Positions 1 through 10,310 of a DNA stretch of 64,000 nucleotides are shown piece after piece (positions within the stretch are counted from its first letter, which is position 1; each line of letters opens with the position of its first letter). Source of the DNA: Sphingomonadales bacterium (GTDB lineage Bacteria; Pseudomonadota; Alphaproteobacteria; Sphingomonadales; Sphingomonadaceae). The translations under genes and the position numbers were made by a program. Location of the stretch: assembly GCA_025352685.1 (NCBI GenBank), contig JANXSN010000032.1, forward strand, positions 80,549 to 144,548, read 5' to 3'. The notes beneath the pieces are model-generated. The model saw only the letters and a program-made list of their open reading frames with translations, did no database searches and had not been told where the DNA came from.

Positions 1-1
1 C

Positions 2-394
2 AAGCCCGACGCAACGCGCCGCAACCTGACTGGTACCGTCACCAAAATGCTTGAAGATGCCGGACTGCGCGTCGTGGCTTCGAAGCGCATCCAAATGACC
101 CAAGAGCAGGCCGAGGGCTTTTACGCTGTCCACCGCGAACGTCCGTTCTTCGCTGACCTCGTGAGGTTCATGGTCTCCGGCCCGGTTGTTGTGCAGGTGC
201 TCGAGGGCGAAAACGCGATGCAACGTAACCGTGACATCATGGGCGCGACGAACCCTGCGAACGCCGATGCAGGCACGATTCGTAAGGAACTGGCCGAAAG
301 TCTCGAGGCAAACTCGGTGCATGGATCTGACAGCGACGAAAATGCCGCGATCGAGATCGCCTATTTCTTCAAGCCGGCAGAAATCGTTGGCTGA
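2..394 (+). CDS. ndk: Nucleoside diphosphate kinase, 5'-truncated by window edge
   Basis: The reading frame is open from base 2 and begins in the KPDATRRN motif that normally lies about a dozen residues into Ndk, so only a short N-terminus is missing. The enzyme transfers the gamma phosphate of ATP to nucleoside diphosphates through a phosphohistidine. The active-site region NSVHGSDS is present and contains the catalytic His; the C-terminus AYFFKPAEI is normal for the family. The protein length is complete apart from the missing start. The 254 bases that follow (395-648) contain an open frame but no start codon and no recognisable gene. Confidence 0.95.
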   Translation, partial: KPDATRRNLTGTVTKMLEDAGLRVVASKRIQMTQEQAEGFYAVHRERPFFADLVRFMVSGPVVVQVLEGENAMQRNRDIMGATNPANADAGTIRKELAESLEANSVHGSDSDENAAIEIAYFFKPAEIVG

Positions 395-648
395 AACCGG
401 CCTGTGATGAGGCGGCAGGCGCGCAGCAAACGCTGTCAGGAGTCATGAGCCCGGCTCGTGGTCGGTTGCCGACATCGAGGTCCGCGTTGCCACAGCGATC
501 GCGCGTGCATTGACGGTGCAAGCGGGTGCGTCAGCTTGCCCCAATGGTGGCGGCGTGAGTTCGTCGGCCAATTACCGTTAGCAGCGCAGGAACTCTCGCT
601 GGCGCTGATCGTTTTTATCAGATGCTTCACAAAAAGTGGATCCTGACG

Positions 649-1026
649 ATGAAATGCATGGTTACGCTGCTCACTGGTGCGCTCCTGACTGCGGCCGGCC
701 CGGCATGGGCGCAGGTCGACACGACTTCCGCTGCCGTCAATGCGCAACGGCTCGCAAACGCCAACGGCGTAGCGGCCGCGCAGGCCCACGCAGAGGTGTC
801 GATGAACGCCGAGCAGAAAGACCAATATGCTCGCGACATGGCTGCGTATAGCGATGCATTGCGTGCGCAACACCGCGCAGAGATGGCTGATGTGCGCCAG
901 TACGAGCGTCAACAGCGCGCCTATGCTGGCGCGATGTTCGACTGGCGGATCCAGGTCGAAGCGTGCCGCCATGGTAGCACGCGCGCATGCACCGCAGCGA
1001 CGCCCAATCCAGCCGATTACCGGTAA
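649..1026 (+). CDS. Small exported protein of unknown function
   Basis: A protein of about 125 residues with a clear Sec signal peptide (MKCMVTLLTGALL, cleavage near AWAQ), so it is periplasmic or secreted. The mature part is Ala/Gln/Arg-rich and helical, with a likely short coiled coil (residues about 30-90), then a pair of cysteines (EACRHGSTRACTA). An in-frame ATG lies 27 bases upstream, but starting at 649 puts the signal peptide at the N-terminus. I do not recognise the family. It stands alone between ndk and the convergent purN; 1027-1265 shows no further gene. Confidence 0.6.
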   Translation: MKCMVTLLTGALLTAAGPAWAQVDTTSAAVNAQRLANANGVAAAQAHAEVSMNAEQKDQYARDMAAYSDALRAQHRAEMADVRQYERQQRAYAGAMFDWRIQVEACRHGSTRACTAATPNPADYR

Positions 1027-1265
1027 GGAACCGATGGGATCGCGCCGAGGCTCTCACGGATTGAGCTCATCTGCGAGGCGCACGGCGACAGCCCACGAGG
1101 GCGCTGCGACCACTGGGTATGCTCAAGTGTGTTCCGAACAGCCGTCGTGATGGTATCGATGAGGTCTCAGTCTGCATTTTGGATATTGCGTTGACCGAGC
1201 GGTGTTTGTCGATGCTTGCCCCATCACGTGAAAGAGATTGTTTACGGCGGCGTGTCGGAAGCGGC

Positions 1266-2222
1266 CTAAAACAGTTCGGCGACACTGATTAATTTGGAGA
1301 GCCGCGGCGGTGCGACCATGCGCCAGCTTCTGCCAAGCCACTCGCTGATGTGATCCCAGTCATTGTTCCCCAGATCGAGCCGGATTGCGATCCACGTGTC
1401 GCCAAAATAGGCCGGGCGATAGTAACGCTCCGGGTCGCTATCGATCAGCATCGCCTGTTCCTCGGCGCCGCTTATCTTCACTAACAGCGCGGTTTTACCG
1501 TCACCATGATGGTCGTTCGAGACATAGGCGAATTTCTTGCCCTTGAGGATGCCGAAGCACGGCATGCCGTGCGACGTGACTTCGTCGGCCTCCGGCAATC
1601 CAATGGCCCGCGCCCTCACCTGAGCGACCAGTGCCTCAGGGCCTGTTGTGACCTTGACGAACTGAGCCAGACAGCGGCTGTAGAGTTGATGTTCGGCAAT
1701 CAACACGCGGGCCGCGAGGCTGTCGGGCGTATCGCCGTCGATCACCGCGACCTCGATATTGCCAAGTACGGGTCCGTCGTCGAGCGCCTCGGTCACGACA
1801 TGGACGGTACAGCCCGTGACGAGGTCACCGGTAGCCAGCACCGCCTCATGCGTATGTAGACCCTTGTGCGCCGGGAGAAGCGAGGGATGGATATTGACAA
1901 TGCGGTTGCGCCACTTGCTGATGAAGTCAGACGAAAGAAGACGCATATAGCCCGCCAGCGCGACAAACTCGGCTCCTGACTTGCGGATTTCGGTATCGAG
2001 AATCGCATCGAATTCAGCACGTGTGAGGCCAGCATGGGGGTGCGCAAACGTTGCCAGTCCCTCGGCGCTGGCAAAGGAGAGCCCCGCTGCTTCGGGATCG
2101 TTTGAGGCGATCAGGACGATCCTGAACGGGCAGTCGGGCAATTTCGCGGCATAGACCAGCGCCGCCATGTTCGAGCCGCGGCCCGAAATCAGCACGGCGA
2201 CTGGGGTCCGCCTATGCATCAA
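1266..2222 (-). CDS. purN: Phosphoribosylglycinamide formyltransferase fused to a YjbR/MmcQ-like domain
   Basis: The N-terminal ~200 residues are PurN, which transfers a formyl group from 10-formyl-THF to GAR in purine synthesis: the ISGRGSNM nucleotide loop, the NIHPSLLP motif with the catalytic Asn and His, and the catalytic Asp in EALDDGPVL. Standalone PurN is about 190-215 residues; this protein is 318. Residues from about 205 match the YjbR/MmcQ fold ([38 protein letters not shown]), a small family of uncertain function sometimes called DNA-binding. The frame is continuous across the join, so it is a real fusion in this sequence. It overlaps the end of purM by 11 bases, indicating a purM-purN operon. 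Confidence 0.93.
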   Translation of the reverse strand: MMHRRTPVAVLISGRGSNMAALVYAAKLPDCPFRIVLIASNDPEAAGLSFASAEGLATFAHPHAGLTRAEFDAILDTEIRKSGAEFVALAGYMRLLSSDFISKWRNRIVNIHPSLLPAHKGLHTHEAVLATGDLVTGCTVHVVTEALDDGPVLGNIEVAVIDGDTPDSLAARVLIAEHQLYSRCLAQFVKVTTGPEALVAQVRARAIGLPEADEVTSHGMPCFGILKGKKFAYVSNDHHGDGKTALLVKISGAEEQAMLIDSDPERYYRPAYFGDTWIAIRLDLGNNDWDHISEWLGRSWRMVAPPRLSKLISVAELF

Positions 2223-3297
2223 ACCGCGCCGACCAACTTTCCTGTGCGCACCATGTCTCGGCTGAGCCCGACACGACGCATGCGCGCGGACCGCTCACGA
2301 CAAGGCCAATGGCGTGAACGGTTTCTCCAGCGGCCTCAAGCTTCGTTGTCACGTCAGCGACATCGTCTTGCGCAACGACGAGTGCCATGCCGATTCCGCA
2401 ATTGAAGGTCTTGGCCATTTCCCCAGGCTCGATGTTTCCTTGTGCCTGAAGAAACGCCATCAATCGTTGCTGTTCCCACGAATCGGCATCAATCAATGCT
2501 TGCATGCCGCTGGGGAGGCAGCGCGGGATATTTTCAAGCAGCCCGCCGCCCGTGATATGCGCCATCGCTTTGATCTTTCCGGTTCTTACGAGCGGAAGCA
2601 ACGCCGTGACGTAAATCCGCGTGGGCGCCATCAAAGCGTCGATCAGCAGCGTATCGAGGTCGAACAGCGCAGGGCGGTCGAGCTTCCACCCGCGGTCCGT
2701 TGCCAACCGGCGAACGAGCGAAAAACCGTTTGAATGAATGCCCGACGACGCAAGCCCGAGAATGACGTTTCCCGCGCGCACTTTTGATCCCGTAATCACC
2801 TCATCACGTTCGACTGCCCCGACGCAAAATCCCGCTAGGTCGTAGTCACCCTCGGCATACATCCCGGGCATTTCTGCCGTCTCGCCGCCGATCAACGCGC
2901 ATCCCGCCTGTTTGCAGCCCTCGGCGATGCTCGCAACGACGCGCGTAGCGACCTCGTTGTCGAGTTTGGACGTCGCATAATAGTCGAGGAAGAACAGCGG
3001 TTCTGCGCCCTGTACGACCAGATCGTTGGCACACATGGCAACCAGATCGATACCAACGCCGTCGTGGCGGTTATTTTCGATGGCGAGTTTGAGCTTCGTG
3101 CCAACCCCGTCGTTCGCCGCGACGAGCAGCGGGTCGGCGAACCCGGCCGCCTTCAAGTCAAAAAAACCGCCGAATCCTCCGAGTTCGGCATCGGCCCCGG
3201 CACGCCGCGTCGACCTGGCCAGAGGGCCAATGGCGCGCACGAGGGCATTGCCCGCCGCAATTGAGACGCCCGCTTGTTCGTAAGTATATCCCGCCAT
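2212..3297 (-). CDS. purM: Phosphoribosylformylglycinamidine cyclo-ligase (AIR synthetase)
   Basis: PurM closes the imidazole ring of AIR using ATP, the step after FGAM synthase. The protein of 361 residues starts [17 protein letters not shown] and has the family signatures [31 protein letters not shown] and [12 protein letters not shown]. The frame stays open upstream to 3675, but the conserved N-terminus and usual family length fix the start at 3297. It is cotranscribed with purN and diverges from the DUF2066-like gene, leaving about 60 bases for both promoters. Confidence 0.95.
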   Translation of the reverse strand: MAGYTYEQAGVSIAAGNALVRAIGPLARSTRRAGADAELGGFGGFFDLKAAGFADPLLVAANDGVGTKLKLAIENNRHDGVGIDLVAMCANDLVVQGAEPLFFLDYYATSKLDNEVATRVVASIAEGCKQAGCALIGGETAEMPGMYAEGDYDLAGFCVGAVERDEVITGSKVRAGNVILGLASSGIHSNGFSLVRRLATDRGWKLDRPALFDLDTLLIDALMAPTRIYVTALLPLVRTGKIKAMAHITGGGLLENIPRCLPSGMQALIDADSWEQQRLMAFLQAQGNIEPGEMAKTFNCGIGMALVVAQDDVADVTTKLEAAGETVHAIGLVVSGPRACVVSGSAETWCAQESWSARFDA

Positions 3298-3357
3298 GAG
3301 GTGCGCCTTTCCACAACGCGCTTGGTTTTCCAACCGCAACTCGCCAAAAGACGCGCC

Positions 3358-4575
3358 GTGAAGTTCCCGCTCGCTCCTTTTCTCGCCATTGTCGGCGCAT
3401 CGTTGCTGACAGCGGCTGTTATCGCTCAGATCGAAGGGAGCGAGCGCGGCGTTGCCCCTATCGATTCGTCGGGAAGTTTCGAGGTCTCGGGCATCGCTGT
3501 CGATGTGCGGGCCAAGACAGCAGAGGCTGCTCGACTTGGGGGGTGGCGGATCGCTCAACGAAAAGGCTGGGAGCAGCTCTGGGGCAAGATGCATGGCGGG
3601 CAGGGCGGTGCGCCTGAGCTCGGCGATTCGGCACTGGACGGTATCGTTGCAGGAATTGTCGTCGAAAGTGAACAAATCGGGCCCAATCGATACGTCGCGC
3701 GGCTGGGTGTATTGTTCGACCGCGCACGCGCCGGAGCGATCCTCGGGGTAACGGGGCAGATTTCGCGGTCGGCGCCGATGCTGGTGCTACCCGTGCAATG
3801 GACGGGCGGCACTGCCTATAGTTTCGAACAACGAACCGAATGGCAAAAGGCGTGGGCGCGTTTTCGCACTGGCAACAGTCCGATTGACTATGTACGACCG
3901 AGCGGAACGGGGTCTGATCCACTCTTGCTGAATTTTGGACAGACGCAGCGACCTGGGCGGAACTGGTGGCGTATGATCCTCGACCAATACGGTGCGGCGG
4001 ACGTTTTAAGCCCGCAGGTAAGCCTGTCGTACAGTTATCCCGGTGGCCCCGTGACCGGATATTTCGTAGCGCGGCACGGCCCCGGAAACGAGATCGTGTC
4101 GAGCTTTGCGCTCCGCGTTGAAACCAGCGACAAGATTCCGGCGATGATGGACGAAGGCGTCAAGCGCCTTGATGCCGTATACGCCGACGCGCTGGCGATG
4201 GGCGTCTTGCGCCCAGACCCGTCTTTGATCGAAACTCCACAGATTGACCCGTCGCTAATCGAGAACGCGACGGAGGGCGTCGGCGACAATGTCACTGCAG
4301 ACAATGCGACGCAAGCGGTCGCCGAGACGTCGACATTGGGGTCGACCATCACGATACAGTTCGAAACCCCAGATGTCAGTTCGGTTAGCGGAACCGAATT
4401 GGCGGTGCGCAGTGTTCCGGGCGTCAAATCCTCATCGACGACCAGCCTCGCGCTTGGCGGCACATCGGTGATGAGCGTGTCGTTTGCGGGGGATGCAGCA
4501 ACGCTCAAGCTCGCGCTCGAAGCTCGCGGCTTCAAGGTGAGTGAAGCGGGCGGGGCGCTCCGGATCCGACGATGA
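3358..4575 (+). CDS. Exported DUF2066-like protein upstream of hda
   Basis: A GTG start at 3358 gives about 405 residues opening with a signal peptide or single membrane anchor ([19 protein letters not shown]). An upstream ATG at 3274 is possible but would overlap purM. The N-terminal part ([20 protein letters not shown]..., residues about 50-300) resembles DUF2066 proteins, which sit between purM and hda in many proteobacteria, so the context supports the call. The C-terminal 80 residues ([14 protein letters not shown]... to [12 protein letters not shown]) look like a small ferredoxin-like or heavy-metal-associated fold without the CxxC metal site. Molecular function is unknown. Confidence 0.7.
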   Translation: MKFPLAPFLAIVGASLLTAAVIAQIEGSERGVAPIDSSGSFEVSGIAVDVRAKTAEAARLGGWRIAQRKGWEQLWGKMHGGQGGAPELGDSALDGIVAGIVVESEQIGPNRYVARLGVLFDRARAGAILGVTGQISRSAPMLVLPVQWTGGTAYSFEQRTEWQKAWARFRTGNSPIDYVRPSGTGSDPLLLNFGQTQRPGRNWWRMILDQYGAADVLSPQVSLSYSYPGGPVTGYFVARHGPGNEIVSSFALRVETSDKIPAMMDEGVKRLDAVYADALAMGVLRPDPSLIETPQIDPSLIENATEGVGDNVTADNATQAVAETSTLGSTITIQFETPDVSSVSGTELAVRSVPGVKSSSTTSLALGGTSVMSVSFAGDAATLKLALEARGFKVSEAGGALRIRR

Positions 4576-4596
4576 TACGGTTTTGAAAGTCGGGCC

Positions 4597-5208
4597 ATGA
4601 ACCAACCGGCGCTGCCGCTCGACTGGCCAGCCGACGAGGCCGACGATGCTTTTATTGTCACCGCGTCGAACGCTGCTGCAGTCCGTCATCTTGATGCAAT
4701 CGGGACGTGGCCGGTATCGAGCTGCTTGCTCACCGGGCCGCGCAAGTCGGGTCGCAGCCTGCTCGGACGAATCTTTGTACAGCGCAGCGGCGGTCGCCTG
4801 ATCGACGACGCCGACCGTCGCGACGAACGCAGCTTGTTCAGCGCCTGGAACGAGGCGCAGACAACGCGGCGTCCGCTGTTGCTGGTGGCCGAAGTCCCGC
4901 CGCCGGACTGGCGCATATCTCTGGCTGATCTGCGTTCACGTATGTCAGCTACGCCTGCAGTGACGATGGGACCACCCGACGATGAATTGATCGGAGCGCT
5001 GCTGGCGCAATTGCTCGCGCGGCGCGGCCTCTCGGTGGGTCCAGAAGTCATTGTCTATCTGGTGCCGCGCAGTCCGCGCAGTCATTTGGGTGTCATCGGA
5101 CTCGTCGATGCTCTCGACGCCGCGTCGCTGGCGCAGCGGCGCGCAGTGACAATTCCGCTCGCCCGTGAGGTGCTGGGGCCAATCGACGGTTCTGCCAAAG
5201 CGGACTAG
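4597..5208 (+). CDS. hda: DnaA-inactivating Hda-like AAA+ protein
   Basis: About 203 residues starting [11 protein letters not shown], where QLPL-like N-termini are the sliding-clamp-binding signature of Hda. Hda bound to the DNA-loaded clamp promotes ATP hydrolysis by DnaA and so limits re-initiation. The Walker A region reads [10 protein letters not shown]: the usual Lys is replaced by Arg in the final GR-S position. DDADRR supplies a Walker B-like segment and the C-terminal helical lid follows. It lies 21 bases after the DUF2066-like gene and 10 bases before ppk, so replication control and polyphosphate synthesis may share a transcript. Confidence 0.82.
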   Translation: MNQPALPLDWPADEADDAFIVTASNAAAVRHLDAIGTWPVSSCLLTGPRKSGRSLLGRIFVQRSGGRLIDDADRRDERSLFSAWNEAQTTRRPLLLVAEVPPPDWRISLADLRSRMSATPAVTMGPPDDELIGALLAQLLARRGLSVGPEVIVYLVPRSPRSHLGVIGLVDALDAASLAQRRAVTIPLAREVLGPIDGSAKAD

Positions 5209-5218
5209 AGGTTTACGA

Positions 5219-7327
5219 ATGTTCCCCACAACCAGTCGCTATTTCAACCGTGAGCTGAGCTGGCTCGCCTTCAACCGTCGCGTGCTCGAGGAGTCGACCA
5301 ACCGCGCGCATCCCTTGCTCGAACGGCTGCGCTTCCTATCGATTTCGGGAAACAACCTGGACGAATTCTTCATGGTTCGCGTGGCGGGGTTGAAGGGCCA
5401 GCAATTGCAGAACGTCGACGAACTGTCGATCGACGGCATGACAGTCGCGCAGCAATTGGCGGCCGTGGCGGCGGATGCCGATCTGCTGACCGACGCGCAA
5501 CAGAACACATGGCTGGCAATCGTGCGCGAGCTCGCCGACGCAGACGTTCACGTCGTCGGCGCTGACGGCGTACCCGCAGGGTCGATCGCGTGGCTGGACA
5601 CTTATTTCCGTGAGCAGATATTCCCAGTGTTGACGCCACAGGCGCTGGACCCGGCGCATCCGTTCCCGTTCATTCCCAACCTGGGTCTTAGCCTGATTTT
5701 CGATTTGAAGCGTCTGGCCGACGGTGAATCCATCCGAGAACTCGTGATGATTCCGCCGACCGTTGCCCGTTTCGTGCGACTGCCGGGGATCAAGGCGACC
5801 TACATTGCGATGGAGACCTTGGTACGGCGTTATGCGCGCGCGATGTTTCCAGGTTATGAGGTCTGCGATGCGGGTGTCTTCCGCATTATTCGAGACAGCG
5901 ATATCGAAGTCGAGGAAGAGGCCGAAGACCTGGTTCGTTATTTTCGGACCGCGATCATGCGACGCCGGCGAGGCCGTGTCATCCGCCTCGATCTGGAAAC
6001 GGGGATGAGTGCTGATCTTGAAGCCGTACTCAAACGCGAACTCGGCGGGGGAGACGCGCTGATCATCGAAAAAGAGGCGTTTCTGGGAATCGGCGCGCTG
6101 GAGGCCTTGGTCGAGGAAGATCGGCCCGACTTGAAGTTTACGCCCTATTCGCCCCGTTTTCCCGAACGAATCCGGGATTACGACGGCGATTGTTTTGCCG
6201 CGATCCGCGCCAAGGACATCGTGATTCATCACCCGTATGAAACGTTCGACGTGGTGCTCGCTTTCCTGCGGCAGGCCGCAGCAGACCCCGATGTCGTGGC
6301 GATCAAGCAGACGCTCTATCGGGCAGGCAAGCAGCCAACCGTCATTCGCGCGCTGTGTGATGCCGCAGAGGCGGGAAAGTCGGTAACGGCAGTCGTCGAG
6401 CTCAAGGCGCGATTCGACGAAGAGCAAAATCTTTTGTGGGCGTCGCAGCTCGAACGGTCGGGCGTGCAGGTTGTGTATGGCTTCATCGACTGGAAGACGC
6501 ACGCGAAAGTGTCGATGGTCGTCCGGCGCGAAGGTGGGCTGAATCGGACATACTGCCATTTCGGGACCGGCAATTATCACCCGATTACTGCACGAATTTA
6601 CACCGATCTGAGTTTTTTCACTGCTGACCCGCGCGCGGGGCGTGATGCAGCGCAGATGTTCAATTACATTACGGGCTACGTCGAGCCGCGCGGGCTGGAA
6701 CTGCTGACCCTGTCGCCCAGCAGTTTGAGGTCAAAGCTGACTGATCTGATCGACGCCGAAATCGCGCATGTTCGCGAAGGGCGCCAATCAGGAATTTGGG
6801 CCAAGATGAATTCGCTGGTCGACCCCAAGATTATCGACAAGCTCTATGCTGCCAGTGCTGCGGGAGTGCCGATCGAACTCGTGATCCGTGGAATCTGCTG
6901 TCTGAGACCAGGGGTTGTCGGCTTGTCGGACACGATCCGCGTCAAATCGGTCGTGGGGCGTTTCCTCGAACACAGCCGCATCTGGGCGTTTGGTGCGGGC
7001 AAGGCGCTGCCCAACGACCGAGCCAAGCTTTACATTTCGTCGGCCGACTGGATGCCCCGCAATTTCGACCGACGCGTCGAATATATGTTGCCGATCGAGA
7101 CGCCGACCGTCCATGATCAGGTGCTCGATCAGGTCATGGTCGCCAATTTGATTGACACCGAACAGAGCTGGGAACTTCAAGCGGATGGATCATACATACG
7201 GGTCGAAAGCGGACCAAAACCGTTTAATCTCCATCGCTATTTCATGACCAACCCTTCGCTGTCGGGACGCGGAGCGGCCCTCGATCAGGGGCATGGTGTC
7301 CCAACGCTAAGCCTCAGGCGGCGCTGA
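5219..7327 (+). CDS. ppk: Polyphosphate kinase 1
   Basis: PPK1 polymerises the gamma phosphate of ATP into inorganic polyphosphate. The 702-residue length is normal. Visible landmarks are the N-terminal [28 protein letters not shown], the [12 protein letters not shown] segment, DWKTHAKVS with the phosphorylated His, and [11 protein letters not shown]. The start at 5219 follows a GAGG ribosome site; codons upstream in frame overlap hda and are not conserved. The stop codon TGA is immediately followed by the GTG of ppx, so synthesis and degradation of polyphosphate are translationally adjacent. Confidence 0.96.
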   Translation: MFPTTSRYFNRELSWLAFNRRVLEESTNRAHPLLERLRFLSISGNNLDEFFMVRVAGLKGQQLQNVDELSIDGMTVAQQLAAVAADADLLTDAQQNTWLAIVRELADADVHVVGADGVPAGSIAWLDTYFREQIFPVLTPQALDPAHPFPFIPNLGLSLIFDLKRLADGESIRELVMIPPTVARFVRLPGIKATYIAMETLVRRYARAMFPGYEVCDAGVFRIIRDSDIEVEEEAEDLVRYFRTAIMRRRRGRVIRLDLETGMSADLEAVLKRELGGGDALIIEKEAFLGIGALEALVEEDRPDLKFTPYSPRFPERIRDYDGDCFAAIRAKDIVIHHPYETFDVVLAFLRQAAADPDVVAIKQTLYRAGKQPTVIRALCDAAEAGKSVTAVVELKARFDEEQNLLWASQLERSGVQVVYGFIDWKTHAKVSMVVRREGGLNRTYCHFGTGNYHPITARIYTDLSFFTADPRAGRDAAQMFNYITGYVEPRGLELLTLSPSSLRSKLTDLIDAEIAHVREGRQSGIWAKMNSLVDPKIIDKLYAASAAGVPIELVIRGICCLRPGVVGLSDTIRVKSVVGRFLEHSRIWAFGAGKALPNDRAKLYISSADWMPRNFDRRVEYMLPIETPTVHDQVLDQVMVANLIDTEQSWELQADGSYIRVESGPKPFNLHRYFMTNPSLSGRGAALDQGHGVPTLSLRRR

Positions 7328-8776
7328 GTGGCGGACACCCACGCGATCATCGACATCGGATCCAACTCTGTACGCCTTGTGGTTTATGACGGTCCTGCCC
7401 GTGCGCCATCGGTCCTGTTCAATGAAAAGGTTTCAGCCGGGCTTGGCCGGGGATTGGGCGAGGGTGCCGCGCTTAATCGCAATGCGGTTGCACAAGCGCT
7501 CCGTGCTCTGAAGCGCTTCCGGGTTGTCGCTCGGGCGATGGGCGTCGAAGGCGTCCGGACGGTCGCGACCGCCGCGGTACGCGACGCAAGCGATGGCAAG
7601 ACGTTTGTTTCCGAAATCGAGGCACTCGGTTTGCCCGTCGAACTCCTCTCCGGCGATCAGGAGGCACGAGCTTCGGGGTACGGGGTCCTGTCTGCCTTTC
7701 CGCATGCTGACGGCGTGGTCGGCGATCTGGGCGGCGGCAGCCTGGAACTGGTTCGCGTGCGCGGCGGCAAGGTTCACGAACGAGTTTCCTTACCGTTGGG
7801 CGTTCTGCGTCTTGCCGGGATGAAGAAAGGTCGTGGCATCCTCGACCGCCACGTCCGCAAGTTACTCGTCAAGGCGGGATGGAAGTCGGTCGAAGACGGT
7901 ATGCCGTTCTGGCTCGTCGGGGGGTCGTGGCGGGCTCTTGCACGCTTGCATATGTATCTGTCCGACTATCCGCTGCCAGTGCTGCACGGCTATACGATGC
8001 CGCCCGAGGCTGCCTCGCGGCTTTCGCGTGCGCTAGGCCGGATGGATCGCAAGCGACTGAAGGGCATAGAATCGCTGCCGTCCGGGCGTATCGGGGCACT
8101 GAGCGACGCCGCGGCGCTCCTGATGACGCTCACCCGGCTGCTCGGGTCGGGCTCGCTCATCGTCTCGGCTTACGGCCTTCGCGAAGGGCTTATTTTCGAA
8201 GGACTGAGTGGAGAAGTTCGTGCACAGGATCCCCTTATCGAGGCCGCGCGGCAAACAGGCGCAAAACTCGGCCGATTTCCAGAGCATGGCGACCTCTTAG
8301 CGCGTTGGACCGCGCCTTTGTTCACGCAGGAGGACAGTCGGAGCGCCCGCTTGCGTCACGCCGCATGCCTGCTCAGCGATGTCGGCTGGATGGCAAACCC
8401 TGAGTTGCGCGCCGAACGCGGCCTCGACATTGCGCTTTATGGCAACTGGGTCGGTGTTGATGGGCGCGGGCGTGCTATGATTGCACATGCTCTCTATACC
8501 AGCTTTGGTGGCGGGAGCATGCCCGCACCGCTTGTTGCGCAGCTTTGCTCTTCCGACGATTGTGCAGTGGCTGCAGCATGGGGACTGGCAATACGGCTTG
8601 GCCAACGTCTGAGCGGGGGCGTCGCGGGGCCGCTGGAAGTCAGTCATTTGTCGATCGATCAAAAGCATGTGCAGCTGACTTTGTCCGCAGATCATGCGCT
8701 ACTTTACGGTGAGGCGGTTGAGCGACGACACCGGCAATTGGCGGCAATGCTAAAGCGAACGGCGAAACTGGGCTAA
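7328..8776 (+). CDS. ppx: Exopolyphosphatase / GppA-family phosphatase
   Basis: A GTG-start protein of 482 residues of the ASKHA-fold Ppx/GppA family, which removes terminal phosphates from polyphosphate and in some members hydrolyses pppGpp. The phosphate-1 loop IDIGSNSVRLVVYDG, the phosphate-2 loop GDLGGGSLELV and the ATAAVRDA segment are intact. The C-terminal HD-like helical region from about residue 320 is present. The gene abuts ppk with no gap and converges on the I78-type gene with a single base between stops. Whether it prefers polyphosphate or pppGpp cannot be told from sequence; the ppk linkage favours polyphosphate. Confidence 0.93.
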   Translation: MADTHAIIDIGSNSVRLVVYDGPARAPSVLFNEKVSAGLGRGLGEGAALNRNAVAQALRALKRFRVVARAMGVEGVRTVATAAVRDASDGKTFVSEIEALGLPVELLSGDQEARASGYGVLSAFPHADGVVGDLGGGSLELVRVRGGKVHERVSLPLGVLRLAGMKKGRGILDRHVRKLLVKAGWKSVEDGMPFWLVGGSWRALARLHMYLSDYPLPVLHGYTMPPEAASRLSRALGRMDRKRLKGIESLPSGRIGALSDAAALLMTLTRLLGSGSLIVSAYGLREGLIFEGLSGEVRAQDPLIEAARQTGAKLGRFPEHGDLLARWTAPLFTQEDSRSARLRHAACLLSDVGWMANPELRAERGLDIALYGNWVGVDGRGRAMIAHALYTSFGGGSMPAPLVAQLCSSDDCAVAAAWGLAIRLGQRLSGGVAGPLEVSHLSIDQKHVQLTLSADHALLYGEAVERRHRQLAAMLKRTAKLG

Positions 8777-8777
8777 C

Positions 8778-9059
8778 CTAGCCACAGTCGATTGCAGTTA
8801 CGAAATTTCGCACATCGGTGCGGATGTTCAGGCGATCAGCGCGATAATCCATCGTTACCATCATGCCGGGCGCGATCCAGCGGAGCGCTTTAGCGCTCGA
8901 CCGTCTGAAGATGGCTTTACCAACATCGGCAGTTGCCAGCACACCGACGAAGTTTTGAACGTGTTTTGCATCACAGTGGCCGCCGCCCGCGACGGTAGTC
9001 GTCTCGCATCCAGCGAGCAGCGTCAACGACACCGCCACGGGCACGGCAAACCGGTTCAT
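8778..9059 (-). CDS. Lipoprotein of the peptidase inhibitor I78 family
   Basis: A 93-residue protein with a lipobox (LTLLAGC) and a mature domain that fits inhibitor family I78: a Cys near the mature start, NFVGV, a central R-W-I-APG segment, then MDYRADRLNIRTD and a terminal Cys-Gly. Members are small inhibitors of serine proteases. It would be anchored in the periplasm. Its ATG overlaps the stop codon of rnd by four bases (ATGA), so the two are cotranslated. Confidence 0.8.
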   Translation of the reverse strand: MNRFAVPVAVSLTLLAGCETTTVAGGGHCDAKHVQNFVGVLATADVGKAIFRRSSAKALRWIAPGMMVTMDYRADRLNIRTDVRNFVTAIDCG

Positions 9060-10246
9060 TCGACGTCTCCTGCGTCAACGTTTTCTGTCCGCGTCATTTT
9101 GAGCTTGCCGCTCACGACTGCAAAGGCCAGCCGCCCCTCGACCAAGTCGAGCGCGTCTCGACCGAACTGGTCGAAACGCCAGCCGGTCAGTATCGACAGC
9201 CCCTCGCGTATGCCCGCCGCCAGCATGTCGAGATCGTCTGTCCGCGCGAGCAGGCGCGGCGCAACGTTCGATTCCTTGGCGCGGATTTTGAGCAGCAGCT
9301 TGAGCAAATCTGCAACGAGAGCGCCGTCCTTGCCCAGTCCCGGCTTACGGTCGTCGCGCGGCGGCATCAGCTCAGCGGCGAGTGGCCCGGCGTTTCCAAG
9401 TGCGGCCAACATTCGGCTACCGATGTCGTTGCCCGCCCAAGAGGCAGAAAGGCCCCGCACTTTCGACAGATCGCCCTGTACGCGGGGCGGGTGCAGCGCA
9501 ATATCCGCGAGAGTTTCGTCCTTGACGATGCGCCCGCGAGGGAGGTTTTTTGTACGCGCCTCATGTTCGCGCCAGGCGGCAAGCGCCCGCAATCGGCCCA
9601 GAACTTCGGGTTTGCGGCTGGCGATCTTGACCCGTTTCCAGGCTTCGCCTGGTTCCTGCGCATAATTTGCGGGGTTGGCTAGACGTTCCATCTCCTGATC
9701 CAGCCAAGCGCCACGACCGGTCTTGACTAACTTGTCGAGCATCATCGGAAAAATTCTCGCCAGATGCGTCACGTCACCGATGGCATATTCGATCTGGCGG
9801 TTGTCGAGTGGGCGCCGGCTCCAATCGGTGAAACGCGCGCCTTTGTCGAGCGTGATATCGAGCCATTGATCGACGAGATTTGAATATCCGACCTGTTCGC
9901 CCTGACCCAATGCCATTGCTGCCACTTGCGTGTCGAAAAGCGGGAAGGGGGTCTTACCGGTGAGATTATAGACGATTTCGATATCCTGCCCCCCGGCGTG
10001 AAACACCTTAAGCACGTCATCATTCTCGGTCATCAGCTCGAGGAGTGGCTTCAGGTCAAGCCCTTCGGCCTTGGGGTCGACGGCGGCGGCCTCATGTTCG
10101 TCGGCGATCTGAATGAGGCACAAGTCTGGCCAGAAGGTATTCTCACGCATGAATTCCGTATCGACGGCGATAAAGCTCGATTTGGCAATTCGCTCGCACA
10201 TAGCGGCGAGCGTTGCGGTGTCTTCAATCATCGGATGAATCTGCAT
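9056..10246 (-). CDS. rnd: Ribonuclease D
   Basis: A 3'-5' exoribonuclease involved in tRNA 3'-end maturation. The DEDD-y motifs are visible: IAVDTEFMREN (motif I), HAGGQDIEI (motif II) and YAIGDVTHL (motif III with the Tyr). A C-terminal HRDC domain follows (RLRALAAWREHEARTKN...). At 396 residues the length fits. The start at MQIHPMIED is chosen over an in-frame codon 66 bases upstream because it leaves the conserved N-terminus and keeps the aspS promoter region free. Confidence 0.93.
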   Translation of the reverse strand: MQIHPMIEDTATLAAMCERIAKSSFIAVDTEFMRENTFWPDLCLIQIADEHEAAAVDPKAEGLDLKPLLELMTENDDVLKVFHAGGQDIEIVYNLTGKTPFPLFDTQVAAMALGQGEQVGYSNLVDQWLDITLDKGARFTDWSRRPLDNRQIEYAIGDVTHLARIFPMMLDKLVKTGRGAWLDQEMERLANPANYAQEPGEAWKRVKIASRKPEVLGRLRALAAWREHEARTKNLPRGRIVKDETLADIALHPPRVQGDLSKVRGLSASWAGNDIGSRMLAALGNAGPLAAELMPPRDDRKPGLGKDGALVADLLKLLLKIRAKESNVAPRLLARTDDLDMLAAGIREGLSILTGWRFDQFGRDALDLVEGRLAFAVVSGKLKMTRTENVDAGDVE

Positions 10247-10273
10247 CCGCACTCCATAGCGAGGTGAGGCGGG

Positions 10274-10302
10274 TTGACAAACGGCCTGTGCGCCTGCGTT
10301 AG
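10274..10302 (+). promoter_or_regulatory. Candidate sigma70-type promoter for aspS
   Basis: A perfect -35 hexamer TTGACA (10274-10279) is followed after 17 bases by a weak -10 CGTTAG (10297-10302). Transcription would begin around 10309, about two bases before the aspS ATG, implying a leaderless or nearly leaderless message. The -10 match is poor, so this is a candidate only. Confidence 0.4.
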
Positions 10303-10310
10303 CCCAGCCC

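Noticed and set aside
411..590. Plus-strand frame after ndk ending ...GGGVSSSANYR
   Set aside because: It looks protein-like near the end, and its last residues recall the next gene's NPADYR ending, but there is no start codon or ribosome site.
436..972. A 178-codon minus-strand open frame overlapping the exported protein gene
   Set aside because: It overlaps a gene with a clear signal peptide on the other strand, has Arg/His-rich composition typical of a GC-rich antisense shadow and no recognisable family.
5336..6580. A 414-codon minus-strand frame inside ppk
   Set aside because: Antisense shadow of a confidently identified gene; no family signature.
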